Shown piece after piece: positions 49,158-57,597 of a stretch of 64,000 nucleotides of DNA. Every line of letters begins with the position of its first letter. Position 1 is the first letter of the stretch. Source of the DNA: DATKHR01 sp036557365. Lineage in GTDB: Bacteria; Acidobacteriota; Vicinamibacteria; Vicinamibacterales; CAVVIG01. The translations under genes and the position numbers were made by a program. The stretch lies in the NCBI GenBank assembly GCA_036557365.1, contig DATBHR010000065.1, positions 11,577 to 75,576 of the forward strand, written 5' to 3'. The notes beneath the pieces are model-generated. The model saw nothing but the letters and a program-made list of their open reading frames with translations, was not told where the DNA came from and did not search any database.

Positions 49158-51251
49158 ATGCGCCTTGTCGTTTCCTGGTTGCGCGAATTCGTCGACGTCG
49201 ATGCGTCCGCGGGCGAGATTGCGGGCACGCTGGGACTCCGCGGATTCGAGGTCGCGTCGATCGAGCCGCTGACCGGCGGCGACGCCGTCATCGATTTCGA
49301 GATCACGGCGAATCGACCCGACTGCCTCAGCGTGATCGGGCTGGCGCGCGAGGTCGCGACGGCCTTCAACGTGCCGTTTCACGCGCCGGGCGGAAGCGCC
49401 GTCGGCGCGGCGGCCGCGGTGTCGCTTGCAACGGGACGCTCGGATCGTCTCTCCGTCGTGCTCGACGACCCTGAGCTGTGCCCGCGTTACGCCGGTGCGG
49501 TCGGCGAGGTGAAAGTTGCTCCGTCGCCGCGCTGGATGGCCGATCGACTGCAGGCCGCCGGCGTCCGTCCCATCAGCAACGTCGTGGACGTCACCAACTA
49601 CGTGAACCTCGAGCTCGGGCAGCCGATGCACGCGTTCGACATGACGAAGCTCGCGGGTGTCGAAATACACGCGCGGCGCGCGCGGGCCGGCGAACGCATC
49701 ACGACGCTCGACGGCGTGGACCGCGCGCTGGACACCGACATGTTGGTCATCGCCGATCGCGATCGCCCGCAGGCGATCGCCGGCGTCATGGGCGGCGCCG
49801 ACTCCGAGGTTTCGTCGGCAACGACGACCATCGTCCTGGAGAGCGCGTATTTCAAGGCGTCGGCGGTCCGGCGCACGAGCAAGCGTCTCGGCCTGAAGAC
49901 CGAGGCGTCGTTCCGCTTCGAGCGCGGAGCGGACATCAGCGGACAGGTCAGGGCGATCGAGCGCGCCGCCGCGTTGATGCAGCACCTCGGCATCGGACGT
50001 GTCGCGGCGCCGGTCGTGGACTGCTATCCGACCGTCGCACAGCCGCGAACGGTTCATTTGCGTCGCGTCCGACTTGCGAAGCTGCTGGGCACGACGGTGC
50101 CCGACGCCGACGTTGTCCGGATCCTCACGGGTCTCGGCCTTCCTGCCGAACCGGTTGACGACGGCTGGCGCGTGTTGATTCCGCTCGTGCGCGTGGACAT
50201 CCTGCGCGAAGTCGATCTCATCGAAGAGGTCGGGCGTCATCACGGCTTCGATCGTCTGGTCCCGACGTTTCCTCCGCTGCGCACGGAGCCGCGCCCGCCG
50301 GATCCGCGAATCGCGCGCAGCGCGCTCCTTCGCCGCGTGATGACCGCGGCGGGGTTGTCCGAGGCGATCACGTTCGGCTTCATCGAAGCGAAGGCCGCCG
50401 ACACGTTTCGCTATGAGAACGAACGCGATCCGATCGGCATCGCCAACCCGCTTTCGGCGAAGTTCGACACGATGCGGCCGTCGCTGCTCCCGGGCCTCGT
50501 CGATGCGGTCGCGCACAATCGGCGCCACGGCCGCCGCGACGTGCGCCTGTTCGAGATCGGCGCGCGGTTCGGCGCCGACGGCGAGACGACGCGGCTTGCG
50601 GCGGCGTGGACGGGTGCCGCGGTGACTGAACACTGGTCGTCGAACCCGACGCGCGAAGTCGACTTCTTCGACATCAAAGGCGTCGTCGAGCGCGTGTGCG
50701 ACGTGCTGAGCGTGCCCGTACGATTCGCGCCGGTACGCGAGCCGTTTCTCGTCGCCGGGCAAAGCGCGGCCATCCTCGTGGATGGCGGTCCGACGGCCGG
50801 TACCCGCGTCGGCGTCGTCGGCCAACTGGCTCCGGCGCCTGCGGACGCTCGAGGTTTGCCGCGACAAGACCGTGTGGTCGTCGCCGAGCTCGACCTGGAC
50901 GTGCTCGACCGCGCACGCGTCACGGCATCTGATGCAACGCAACCGCTGCCGCGGCATCCATCCGTCGTTCGCGATCTCTCGATCGTCGTCGCGGACACCT
51001 TGCCTGCCGAAATCATTCGTGGCACCATTCTGTCCGCGGCTGCCGATCTCGGTTCGAGCGGCGCGCCGCTCGTCGCGGTGACCTTCTTCGATCGCTATCG
51101 AGGAAAAGGCGTCCCGGACGGATCCGTCAGCATTTCGGTCCGTCTGACGTTCCAGTCGGCCGACCGAACCCTGACGGACGCCGACGTTCAGCAGAGCTTC
51201 GACGCGATTCTCGCCGCGCTCGTCCGCGGGCACGGTGCGATTCAGCGATAA
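49158..51251 (+). CDS. pheT: Phenylalanyl-tRNA synthetase beta subunit, short form
   Basis: A 697-residue subunit, about 100 residues shorter than the usual roughly 800. It starts MRLVVSWLREFVDVDASAGE and runs almost directly into DAVIDFEITANRPDCLSVIG, so the N-terminal EMAP-like tRNA-binding (OB) domain present in E. coli PheT is missing. The B3/B4 editing region (NVVDVTNYVNLELGQPMHAF, AGVMGGADSEVSSATTTIVLES), the B5 domain (LIEEVGRHHGFDRLVPTFPP), the catalytic-like core and the C-terminal ferredoxin-like anticodon-binding domain (PRHPSVVRDLSIVVAD, DRYRGKGVPDGSVSISVRL) are all present. The frame is intact, so this is a natural short form. Confidence 0.96.
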   Translation: MRLVVSWLREFVDVDASAGEIAGTLGLRGFEVASIEPLTGGDAVIDFEITANRPDCLSVIGLAREVATAFNVPFHAPGGSAVGAAAAVSLATGRSDRLSVVLDDPELCPRYAGAVGEVKVAPSPRWMADRLQAAGVRPISNVVDVTNYVNLELGQPMHAFDMTKLAGVEIHARRARAGERITTLDGVDRALDTDMLVIADRDRPQAIAGVMGGADSEVSSATTTIVLESAYFKASAVRRTSKRLGLKTEASFRFERGADISGQVRAIERAAALMQHLGIGRVAAPVVDCYPTVAQPRTVHLRRVRLAKLLGTTVPDADVVRILTGLGLPAEPVDDGWRVLIPLVRVDILREVDLIEEVGRHHGFDRLVPTFPPLRTEPRPPDPRIARSALLRRVMTAAGLSEAITFGFIEAKAADTFRYENERDPIGIANPLSAKFDTMRPSLLPGLVDAVAHNRRHGRRDVRLFEIGARFGADGETTRLAAAWTGAAVTEHWSSNPTREVDFFDIKGVVERVCDVLSVPVRFAPVREPFLVAGQSAAILVDGGPTAGTRVGVVGQLAPAPADARGLPRQDRVVVAELDLDVLDRARVTASDATQPLPRHPSVVRDLSIVVADTLPAEIIRGTILSAAADLGSSGAPLVAVTFFDRYRGKGVPDGSVSISVRLTFQSADRTLTDADVQQSFDAILAALVRGHGAIQR

Positions 51252-51285
51252 CCGATCCGTCTTTCGTTCGTGAGCTGGTGATTCG

Positions 51286-51564
51286 ATGGCAAAAACGGCA
51301 ACCCGCGGCGTCGATCTCGAGCCGATCGATCGTCTCGAAGAGAAAGTCAAAGCGCTCGTCACGATGGTCGAGCGGATGAAGAGCGAGCAGGCGCGCGCGA
51401 CCGAGGACAACCAGCGGCTGGGGCGCGAGCTCGACGCCATGCGCGCGCGGCTGGCCTCGAGCGACGGGCTCGCGTCCGAGGTCTCGGCGCTGAAGGACGA
51501 ACGCGACGTCATTCGCGGCCGCGTTTCCGAGATGCTCGAGCAGCTCGAAGCGCTCAACTTGTAG
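51286..51564 (+). CDS. Small coiled-coil protein (ZapB-like), unknown
   Basis: A 92-residue protein that is almost wholly coiled coil with regular heptads (IDRLEEKVKALVTMVERMKS, NQRLGRELDAMRARLAS, LKDERDVIRGRVSEMLEQLE). It resembles ZapB in size and pattern, but coiled coils are easily confused. It lies between pheT and zapA, 34 nt after pheT. Since zapA follows directly, a role in FtsZ-ring assembly as ZapA partner is plausible. Proteins of this type at this position are familiar from other genomes with pheT-zapA order. Confidence 0.78.
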   Translation: MAKTATRGVDLEPIDRLEEKVKALVTMVERMKSEQARATEDNQRLGRELDAMRARLASSDGLASEVSALKDERDVIRGRVSEMLEQLEALNL

Positions 51565-51637
51565 CATCACGAGCGCGGACGCGTGCGCAGGTGTCGGCGG
51601 GCCGTCAGTCGAGGTCCCGCCCGGGGCGAACCGCAGC

Positions 51638-51931
51638 ATGTCTGACGAAGGCCGTGTCATTCCGGTAGAGATTCACGGGCAGCGCTACCCGATCCGCAGC
51701 GGGCTCGATCCCGACTATGTGGCGCGACTGGCGTCCTACGTCGACGAGAAAATGCGCGCCGCGTCCGATTCGACGCCCACGGGCGATACGCTCCGCCTCG
51801 CCGTCATCGCCGCCCTGAACATCGCCGACGAGTATTTCCGCTGCCGCGACGCGAACGACGCGCGCGACGGACAGCTCGCGGAACGCGCCGGCGAACTCGA
51901 AAAAATGCTCGATCGTCTCCTCATGGCGTGA
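51638..51931 (+). CDS. zapA: Cell division protein ZapA
   Basis: A 97-residue protein matching ZapA, which crosslinks FtsZ protofilaments. It opens VIPVEIHGQRYPIRSGLDPDY, followed by VARLASYVDEKMRAASDST, then GDTLRLAVIAALNIADEYFR and a C-terminal coiled coil (AERAGELEKMLDRLL). It lies between the ZapB-like gene and the probable 6S RNA. The zapA-ssrS order is shared with many proteobacteria and supports both calls. Confidence 0.92.
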   Translation: MSDEGRVIPVEIHGQRYPIRSGLDPDYVARLASYVDEKMRAASDSTPTGDTLRLAVIAALNIADEYFRCRDANDARDGQLAERAGELEKMLDRLLMA

Positions 51932-51974
51932 GCCCGCGGTTCCTTGCGAACCGATGGGGCTTGCGCTAGTATCC

Positions 51975-52140
51975 GATCTGCGTTTGAGCTCCCTGCTTTG
52001 CGCGTGATGGTGGCAGGCTCGTTTGAGCCAACGTTTTACAAACGGAGTCGCGACGCTGCGTGGTGTGCATGCCTCTGTTGCGAGGAAGCCTGAAGCGCAG
52101 CTTTTAGAGCGGTTCCACCTGCTTACGCAGGTTCATCGAC
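51975..52140 (+). ncRNA. ssrS: Probable 6S RNA
   Basis: The 300-nt gap between zapA and rny has no gene but strong RNA structure. CTGCGT (51978-51983) pairs with ACGCAG (52134-52139) to close a long rod. Inside are a GGCTC-GTTT-GAGCC hairpin at 52015-52028 and mostly paired sides with internal bulges, as in 6S RNA. Location directly after zapA is the usual place for ssrS. 6S RNA binds the housekeeping RNA polymerase as a promoter mimic. The exact ends are estimates; the identity rests on position and fold. Confidence 0.75.
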
Positions 52141-52142
52141 CT

Positions 52143-52170
52143 CCCCACACGGCAAAGCGGGGCCTTTCTT
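52143..52170 (+). terminator. Terminator after 6S RNA
   Basis: CCCC (52143-52146) pairs with GGGG (52159-52162), extended imperfectly inward, and is followed by the T-rich CCTTTCTT. Short but well placed 3' of the 6S RNA. Confidence 0.55.
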
Positions 52171-52266
52171 CGTCCTGGGCCGTGCCAGTAGATTCTTGGC
52201 CCATCGTTCTGAGCGCTCAGTCCCGAGTTCATGAGTTCACGCGGGTCCGAGGAAAGGACGTCGCGC

Positions 52267-53844
52267 GTGTCGCCGATATTCGTCAATCTGATTCTGTCCG
52301 CCGCGGTCGCCGTACTGGTGGCCGCGGCGATCATCGTCGCCTGGACCGCCAGCCGTAAACGCGCAGCCGCCGACACGATCGGTCGGGCCGAGGAACAGGC
52401 CGCCCGCATCGTCAAGGACGCCGAGCGCGACGCCGACGCGCGCAAGAAAGAAGCGCTGCTCGAGGCGAAGGAAAAGGCGCACCAGATCGTCGTCGACGTC
52501 GAACGCCAGGCGCACCAGCGCCAGCAGGAAGCGTCGGCGCTCGATCAGACGCTCACGCGCCGCGAAGCCGCGCTGCTCGAGCGGCAGGGCACGGTCAACC
52601 GCCTCGAGAAGGAGCTGACCGGCCGCCACACCGCGCTCGCCGAGCGCGAGCGCACCGCGGAAGCCGCCTCACAGCGCTATCAGCAGCTCGTCGCGACGCA
52701 GCAGCGCGAGCTCGAGCGCCTCGCCGGCCTGACCGCCGAAGAAGCCAAGGACCTCCTGATTCGGCAGATGGAGAACGAGGCGCGCCACGACGCGGCGAAC
52801 CTCTTCAAGCGTCTCGACGCCGAGGCGCGCGAGATGGCGACCGACAAGGCGAAGCAGTACATCACCGAAGCCATCCAGCGCTGTGGCGCCGAACACGCCA
52901 TCGAGACGACCGTCTCGGTCGTCGACCTCCCGAGCGACGATCTCAAGGGCCGCATCATCGGCCGCGAAGGCCGCAACATCCGCGCGCTGGAGCTCGCGAC
53001 GGGCGTGGACCTGATCGTCGACGACACGCCGGGCGCGATCATCCTGTCGGGATTCGATCCGTACCGCCGCGAGATCGCCAAGAAAGCGATCGAGCGTCTC
53101 ATCGCCGACGGACGCATCCATCCGGCGCGGATCGAGGAAGTCGTCCAGAAGGTGAAGGAGGAGACCGAGGAAGAAGTCCGGAAAGAAGGCGGCGCGGTCG
53201 CCTTCGAGCTCGGGCTGCACGACCTGCACCCCGAGATCCTCCGCCTGATGGGACGCCTGAAATTCAGGACCAGCTACGGCCAGAACGTGCTCTCGCACTC
53301 CGCGGAGGTCGCGCGTCTCGCCGGCATCATGGCCAAGGAAGTGGGCCTTGACGCGCACACCGCCGTGCGCGCGGCGTTCCTGCACGACATCGGCAAGGCT
53401 ATCGATCGCGAGATGGAAGGGACGCATCTTCAGATCGGCATCGACTTCCTGCGGAAGCACGGCGAGAACGAGGCAGTCGTGATGGCGATGGCCGCGCACC
53501 ACATGGACATCGACTGGCCGTCGCTCGAGGCGATGATCGTCCAGGCCGCCGACGCGATCTCGGCCGCGCGCCCCGGCGCGCGCCGCGACATCCTCGAATC
53601 CTACGTGAAGCGACTGGAGAAGCTCGAAGGGATTGCCGACTCGTTCCGCGGCGTCTCGAAGTCGTTCGCGCTCCAGGCCGGCCGCGAAATCCGCATCATG
53701 GTCGAGAGCGAGAAGATCTCCGACGAAGAGGCGGTGTGGCTGTCGAAGGACATCGCCCGGCGGATCGAAAACGAGCTCGAGTATCCAGGCCAGATCAAGG
53801 TGACCGTCATCCGTGAAACGCGCGCGGTCGACTATGCGAAGTAG
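52267..53844 (+). CDS. rny: Ribonuclease Y
   Basis: A 525-residue membrane-bound endoribonuclease that starts mRNA decay. One N-terminal membrane helix (FVNLILSAAVAVLVAAAIIVAW) is followed by a long coiled coil (about 30-200, with KDAERDADARKKEALLEAKE), a KH domain (LKGRIIGREGRNIRALELAT) and an HD domain (NVLSHSAEVARLAGIMAKEV, FLHDIGKAID). The C-terminus has ELEYPGQIKVTVIRETRAVDYAK. GTG 52267 is preferred, with GAGGAAAGGA at 52249-52258; ATG 52231 is in frame but would add 12 polar residues before the membrane helix. ymdB, its frequent neighbour, is elsewhere in the window. Confidence 0.96.
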   Translation: MSPIFVNLILSAAVAVLVAAAIIVAWTASRKRAAADTIGRAEEQAARIVKDAERDADARKKEALLEAKEKAHQIVVDVERQAHQRQQEASALDQTLTRREAALLERQGTVNRLEKELTGRHTALAERERTAEAASQRYQQLVATQQRELERLAGLTAEEAKDLLIRQMENEARHDAANLFKRLDAEAREMATDKAKQYITEAIQRCGAEHAIETTVSVVDLPSDDLKGRIIGREGRNIRALELATGVDLIVDDTPGAIILSGFDPYRREIAKKAIERLIADGRIHPARIEEVVQKVKEETEEEVRKEGGAVAFELGLHDLHPEILRLMGRLKFRTSYGQNVLSHSAEVARLAGIMAKEVGLDAHTAVRAAFLHDIGKAIDREMEGTHLQIGIDFLRKHGENEAVVMAMAAHHMDIDWPSLEAMIVQAADAISAARPGARRDILESYVKRLEKLEGIADSFRGVSKSFALQAGREIRIMVESEKISDEEAVWLSKDIARRIENELEYPGQIKVTVIRETRAVDYAK

Positions 53845-53886
53845 TAGGCCAACCTGCGCGGACGCGGCGGGCGGGCCGCTGACCTG

Positions 53887-54924
53887 ATGACCGAGCAGCC
53901 CGCTCCCCTTTCCCACCAACCGGCGCAGACGGTCGGCGGCTTCTCCGAACGCGAGCTCATCGCGCGGATCTCGGCGCGTTTCCCGTCGCGTCCCGACTGG
54001 CTGCTGGTCGGCATCGGCGACGATGCGGCCGTGGTCGAGCCCGAGCGGAACCGGGCGGAGGTGCTGAGCGTCGATTGTGTGGTGGACGGCGTGCACTTCG
54101 ACCGCGCGTTCGTGCCGCCCGACGCCATCGGGCACCGCGCGCTCGCGGTGAACCTGAGCGATCTGGCGGCCATGGGCGCCTCGCCGCGTCTGGCGCTCCT
54201 GTCGATGGCCGTGCCGTCGGATCTGCCCGTCGCCGACTTCGACGCCATCGTCGACGGCATGGCGACACTTGCTGACCGCCACCGCATACCGGTCATCGGT
54301 GGAAACCTGACACGAACGCCGGGTCCGCTCAGCATCGACGTCACCGTCATCGGCACCATCAAGAGACGGCAGGCGCTCACGCGGTCGGGCGCGCGCCCCG
54401 GCGACGAGCTCTATGTGACCGGAACGGTGGGTGCGGCGGCCGCGGGACTGCAGCGCCTCAGGAAGTCCGGGGGTGACGCGTCCCCTGACGATGCGGCTGC
54501 TGGGCGCTACCTGCGGCCCGAACCGCGGCTGAGGATGGGCATCCTTCTCGCGAGGAATCGCGCGGCGACGGCGTGCATCGACACAAGTGACGGCCTCGCT
54601 GACGCGGTCCATCAACTCGCCGGCGCGAGCGGCGTCGGCGCGACGATCGACGCGGACGCCCTTCCGCTGGATCCGGACGCGCGCGACCGCTATCGGACGA
54701 CTGGAACCATCCCGGACGACGTCCTGAGCAGCGACGACTACGAGCTGCTTTTCACGGTCCGTCCCCGGCAGCGCCGCCGGCTCGAGCCGGTCGCGAGGCA
54801 AGCCGGCCTGGCAGTCACGCGAATCGGCGCATGCACGAGCGACCGCCAAGTGGTCGCAACCCACACCGGCGCCGGCCGCGTCGTCACTTCTCCGCTTGGC
54901 GGCGGCTACAGGCACTTTCGATGA
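53887..54924 (+). CDS. thiL: Thiamine-monophosphate kinase
   Basis: A 345-residue enzyme that phosphorylates thiamine phosphate to the active diphosphate. The family start FSERELIARISARFPSRPDW is followed by LLVGIGDDAAVVEPERN, DCVVDGVHFDRAFVPPDAIGH, AVNLSDLAAMGASPRLALLS and CIDTSDGLADAVHQLAGASG, with DDYELLFTVRP near the end. These are the AIRS-type metal and ATP-binding segments. It is 42 nt after rny and overlaps the DUF2062 gene by 4 nt. A Pro/His-rich first 18 residues precede the family start. Confidence 0.95.
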   Translation: MTEQPAPLSHQPAQTVGGFSERELIARISARFPSRPDWLLVGIGDDAAVVEPERNRAEVLSVDCVVDGVHFDRAFVPPDAIGHRALAVNLSDLAAMGASPRLALLSMAVPSDLPVADFDAIVDGMATLADRHRIPVIGGNLTRTPGPLSIDVTVIGTIKRRQALTRSGARPGDELYVTGTVGAAAAGLQRLRKSGGDASPDDAAAGRYLRPEPRLRMGILLARNRAATACIDTSDGLADAVHQLAGASGVGATIDADALPLDPDARDRYRTTGTIPDDVLSSDDYELLFTVRPRQRRRLEPVARQAGLAVTRIGACTSDRQVVATHTGAGRVVTSPLGGGYRHFR

Positions 54925-55427
54925 TTCGTCTCACGAAAGGGCTGATCCGCCGCTGGCTCGACGCGCTGCTGCACATCGACGACACGCCCCGGCGGACGGC
55001 GGCCGCCTTCGCGCTCGGCGTCTTCTTCGGGTTCTCGCCCTTTCTCGGCCTCCACACGATTCTCGGGATCGCCTTCGCGTTCGTACTGAATCTGAACCGG
55101 GTGGCGGTGCTCCTGGGGATTTACTCGAACCTGCCGTGGATCATCGCGCCCTACTACGCCTTCGTCACGATGACCGCGGTGCGGGTATCCGGCCGGCGCC
55201 CGCCGCCGGGCCTGGGATCGCGGCTCGCGTCGCTCTTCGAGCTGTCGATTTTCAGCGGTCCCTTCTGGCACGACCTCGTGGAGATTCTCAAGCCGCTGCT
55301 CTGGCCTTACGCGGTTGGATCACTGGTGGGGGCCGTCATCCTGGCGGTGGTGTCCTATCCGCTCGCACTGGCGTTCGTCACGAGCCGTCGACGAATCCAC
55401 GACATCATGCATCATCGCGAAAAATGA
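54921..55427 (+). CDS. DUF2062 domain membrane protein
   Basis: A 168-residue integral membrane protein with DUF2062 features: RRTAAAFALGVFFGFSPFLGLHTIL, NLNRVAVLLGIYSNLPWIIAPYY and, after a polar loop, LLWPYAVGSLVGAVILAVVSYPLAL. About three to four membrane helices. DUF2062 proteins have no established function, although some occur fused to glycosyltransferases. It overlaps thiL by 4 nt and is followed by the large GCGGATT repeat palindrome. Confidence 0.88.
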   Translation: MIRLTKGLIRRWLDALLHIDDTPRRTAAAFALGVFFGFSPFLGLHTILGIAFAFVLNLNRVAVLLGIYSNLPWIIAPYYAFVTMTAVRVSGRRPPPGLGSRLASLFELSIFSGPFWHDLVEILKPLLWPYAVGSLVGAVILAVVSYPLALAFVTSRRRIHDIMHHREK

Positions 55428-55434
55428 CCTGTCA

Positions 55435-55633
55435 GTGCGGAATGCGAACCTCCCATTGCGGATTGCGGATTGCGGATTGCGGATTAATTCCTCATTGCGG
55501 AGTGCGGATTGCGGATTGATTGCGGATTGATTGATTGATCGCCGCGATTGCCAATCGAAATCGCCAATCAATCAGCAATCCGCACTCCGCAATGCCCAAT
55601 CAATCCGCGATCCGCAATCCGCAGTCCGCAATG
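55435..55633. repeat. Large mirrored GCGGATT heptamer array
   Basis: A 199-nt element in the 326-nt gap between the DUF2062 gene and the 3D-domain gene. The left half has tandem heptamers GCGGATT (55457-55485 and around 55504-55528); the right half has the complement AATCCGC. A 20-nt perfect inverted repeat, CATTGCGGAGTGCGGATTGC at 55493-55512, is matched at 55575-55594, with further imperfect pairing outward. The remaining about 120 nt before the 3D gene (55634-55753) hold no recognisable feature apart from TACAAT at 55744, too close to the start to be a sure -10. Confidence 0.92.
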
Positions 55634-55753
55634 GAAGGTCCCCCTTCCGCGATGTTTTCTTGCATTTTGGTGAGTCGAATTTCAATTTTGGATGCTCCCG
55701 TGATTCTCTGAAAAATCTACCCCACGGTGGAGATCTGACCCTCTACAATCGCT

Positions 55754-56308
55754 ATGGGCACCATGATTATCTCGGGCTCAATCTGGCGAAAGAGCGTCGT
55801 CACGGTCGTCGCCGCGGGGGCCTTCGTGTCGCTGTACGAAGTGACCATCCTCGACTCGAGATACGCGGCCCGCCTCGCGACTACGCGCGAGCAGACCGCG
55901 ATGCCGGAACCCGGCGCGCGGCTGGCGTTCAGCGCCACCGCCTACTGCAAGGGGATGACGACGACGTCGGGCGTCGCGGCGCAGACGGGCGTCGCCGCCG
56001 CGGATCCCGAGCTCCTGCCGGTCGGCTCGGTCGTCGAGCTCGACGGCCTGCCGTTGAAATACAACGGCATCTACTCAATCCTCGACACGGGTCCGTCGGT
56101 CCAGGGCCGGCAGCTGGACGTGTATATGTGGAGCTGCAACGAGGCGCTGGAGTTCGGCCGCCGCGTCGCACACATCACGGTCCTGCGACTCGGCTGGAAC
56201 CCGCGCGCGACGACGCCGACCTTCTTCGATCGCCTGTTCAGGCGCACCGGCGCGGAGCCGGCGACCGTGTCCACGCGTCGTCCACAGCCGCAAGCGGCTA
56301 ACCACTGA
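55754..56308 (+). CDS. 3D-domain protein (RlpA/MltA-like fold), exported
   Basis: A 184-residue protein with an N-terminal signal anchor (SVVTVVAAGAFVSLYEVTIL) and a 3D domain: FSATAYCKGMTTTSGVAAQTGV, PVGSVVELDGLPLKYNGIYS, then ILDTGPSVQGRQLDVYMWSC, in which the conserved aspartates of the fold lie. Such domains occur in lytic transglycosylases and in resuscitation or stationary-phase factors, so cell-wall cleavage is possible. Two cysteines may form a disulfide. The start may be ATG 55754 or ATG 55763. It converges with the 425-residue orphan gene, overlapping it by 11 nt. Confidence 0.84.
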   Translation: MGTMIISGSIWRKSVVTVVAAGAFVSLYEVTILDSRYAARLATTREQTAMPEPGARLAFSATAYCKGMTTTSGVAAQTGVAAADPELLPVGSVVELDGLPLKYNGIYSILDTGPSVQGRQLDVYMWSCNEALEFGRRVAHITVLRLGWNPRATTPTFFDRLFRRTGAEPATVSTRRPQPQAANH

Positions 56309-57575
56309 GCCGGCGGACCATCGTCCCGAACGCCTGACGTCCGGCCAGCGGGTCGTACACGATGACGGGCATCAGCTGCCCGCGGATGCGGTCCGGGTTC
56401 AGCCGCGCATACGTCATCAGGGTGTTCGCCAGCAGTTCGCGGGTGACGTTTCTCGAATCCTCACGCGGGAGTCCCGTCAGCATGTCGTTGAACGTCAGCG
56501 GCCACGGCTCCCCGCGGAGGAGCGCATCCACGACCATTCCTTTGACGATGTTGTGCGAGAAATTGAAGAAGAACGAGAGGGGCGAGTAGGCGCGCTCGAC
56601 CGGACGGAAGGCTTCGAACTCGCCCGCAAGGTCCGCTCGAAACCGTTCGAATCGCTCGCGGAACGCCAGCCGGTCACCCTCGCTGGTGGCGAGCGAGGCG
56701 GGCGGCTCGCCGACGAAGGCGCGCGTATCGGCTGACAGGCCGTTCACGAGCGCCTCGACGACCCGGTCCGTCCGTGCGGCCGTCGTCGACGCGTCCTCCC
56801 GCTGCCGCGCGTACTCGTCGATCACGGTTCGCAACGCATAGCAGAGCCACGGGTAATCGGCGACGTTGTCGTCGCGCATGACGACCGTGTCCCGCGCGTA
56901 CGTCGCCTCGAACCCGAACCGCAGGTGGCTGCCCATGCTGGACGCGTGGCCCATGGCGACGCGCACCTGACTCTCGCGATTCAGCGTCTTCACGCGCTCG
57001 AGGAGGTGAACGTACCCGCGCTCGTGCGGCTCGAAATGCGACGTCGCGATCAGCAGCAGCGTCTCGGCATCGTCGACGAACGGCTGCCCGCTTCCATCAG
57101 CTCCCTGGAGCGACGACAGCAGCCGCGCGAGCCGATCGAAGTTGGCGTCCGGATGGTCGTCGTCCCACGCCCTGAGCGCGTAAAGCTGCAGGACGTGGAA
57201 GAAGTAGTAATCGAGCAGGATCCCAATCACTTCCGGGCTCGACGCTTCGCTGCCTCGCAAGCGCCCGACGTAATCCAGCACGTTCATCGGAATCGAGTCT
57301 TCGTTCACTCGATCCGACGTCCCGTCCCAGTCGTTGAGGACGTGAAAGCCCTCGTCGCGCGTCGCGCGGTCCCATGCGTTCAACGCCCGCTCGAGGCCGA
57401 CACGACGGTCGCCGACGACGAACACATTGGCCTGGAACGAGGCGCGAAGGCGCTTGAGCGCGTCGCCGAGCGTCCTCGCGCTGGCGCACTCGTTGACGAG
57501 ATCGCGGCGCGTCGAGCCCGGTAGAAGACGCTCGAGCGGTTCGCAGGCGTCCGCAAAGCTGATCGGCGGCTTCAT
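56298..57575 (-). CDS. 425-residue protein of unknown function
   Basis: I do not recognise a family. The protein is soluble, with no signal peptide and a mostly helical, acidic composition. Distinctive stretches are LLDYYFFHVLQLYALRAWDD, DDAETLLLIATSHFEPHERGY, GHASSMGSHLRFGFEATYARD and SPLSFFFNFSHNIVKGMVVD. Clustered His/Asp/Glu residues (TSHFEPHE, MGHASSMGSHLRF) might bind metal, but no known motif is met. It follows the ABC exporter gene by 22 nt and is probably cotranscribed with it. The long frame, typical codon use and operon place support a real gene. Confidence 0.75.
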   Translation of the reverse strand: MKPPISFADACEPLERLLPGSTRRDLVNECASARTLGDALKRLRASFQANVFVVGDRRVGLERALNAWDRATRDEGFHVLNDWDGTSDRVNEDSIPMNVLDYVGRLRGSEASSPEVIGILLDYYFFHVLQLYALRAWDDDHPDANFDRLARLLSSLQGADGSGQPFVDDAETLLLIATSHFEPHERGYVHLLERVKTLNRESQVRVAMGHASSMGSHLRFGFEATYARDTVVMRDDNVADYPWLCYALRTVIDEYARQREDASTTAARTDRVVEALVNGLSADTRAFVGEPPASLATSEGDRLAFRERFERFRADLAGEFEAFRPVERAYSPLSFFFNFSHNIVKGMVVDALLRGEPWPLTFNDMLTGLPREDSRNVTRELLANTLMTYARLNPDRIRGQLMPVIVYDPLAGRQAFGTMVRRLSG

Positions 57576-57597
57576 CGAATGGATTGCGCGCGGGCCG

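Noticed and set aside
49152..54915. Long minus-strand open frames opposite pheT (801 codons) and rny-thiL (748 codons)
   Set aside because: Antisense to conserved genes and without recognisable domains.
55435..55633. CRISPR array
   Set aside because: Units are 7 nt, contiguous and degenerate, with no spacers and no cas genes.
55740..55755. TACAAT as -10 box of the 3D-domain gene
   Set aside because: It ends only 4 nt before the first ATG and has no -35 partner at 17 nt.
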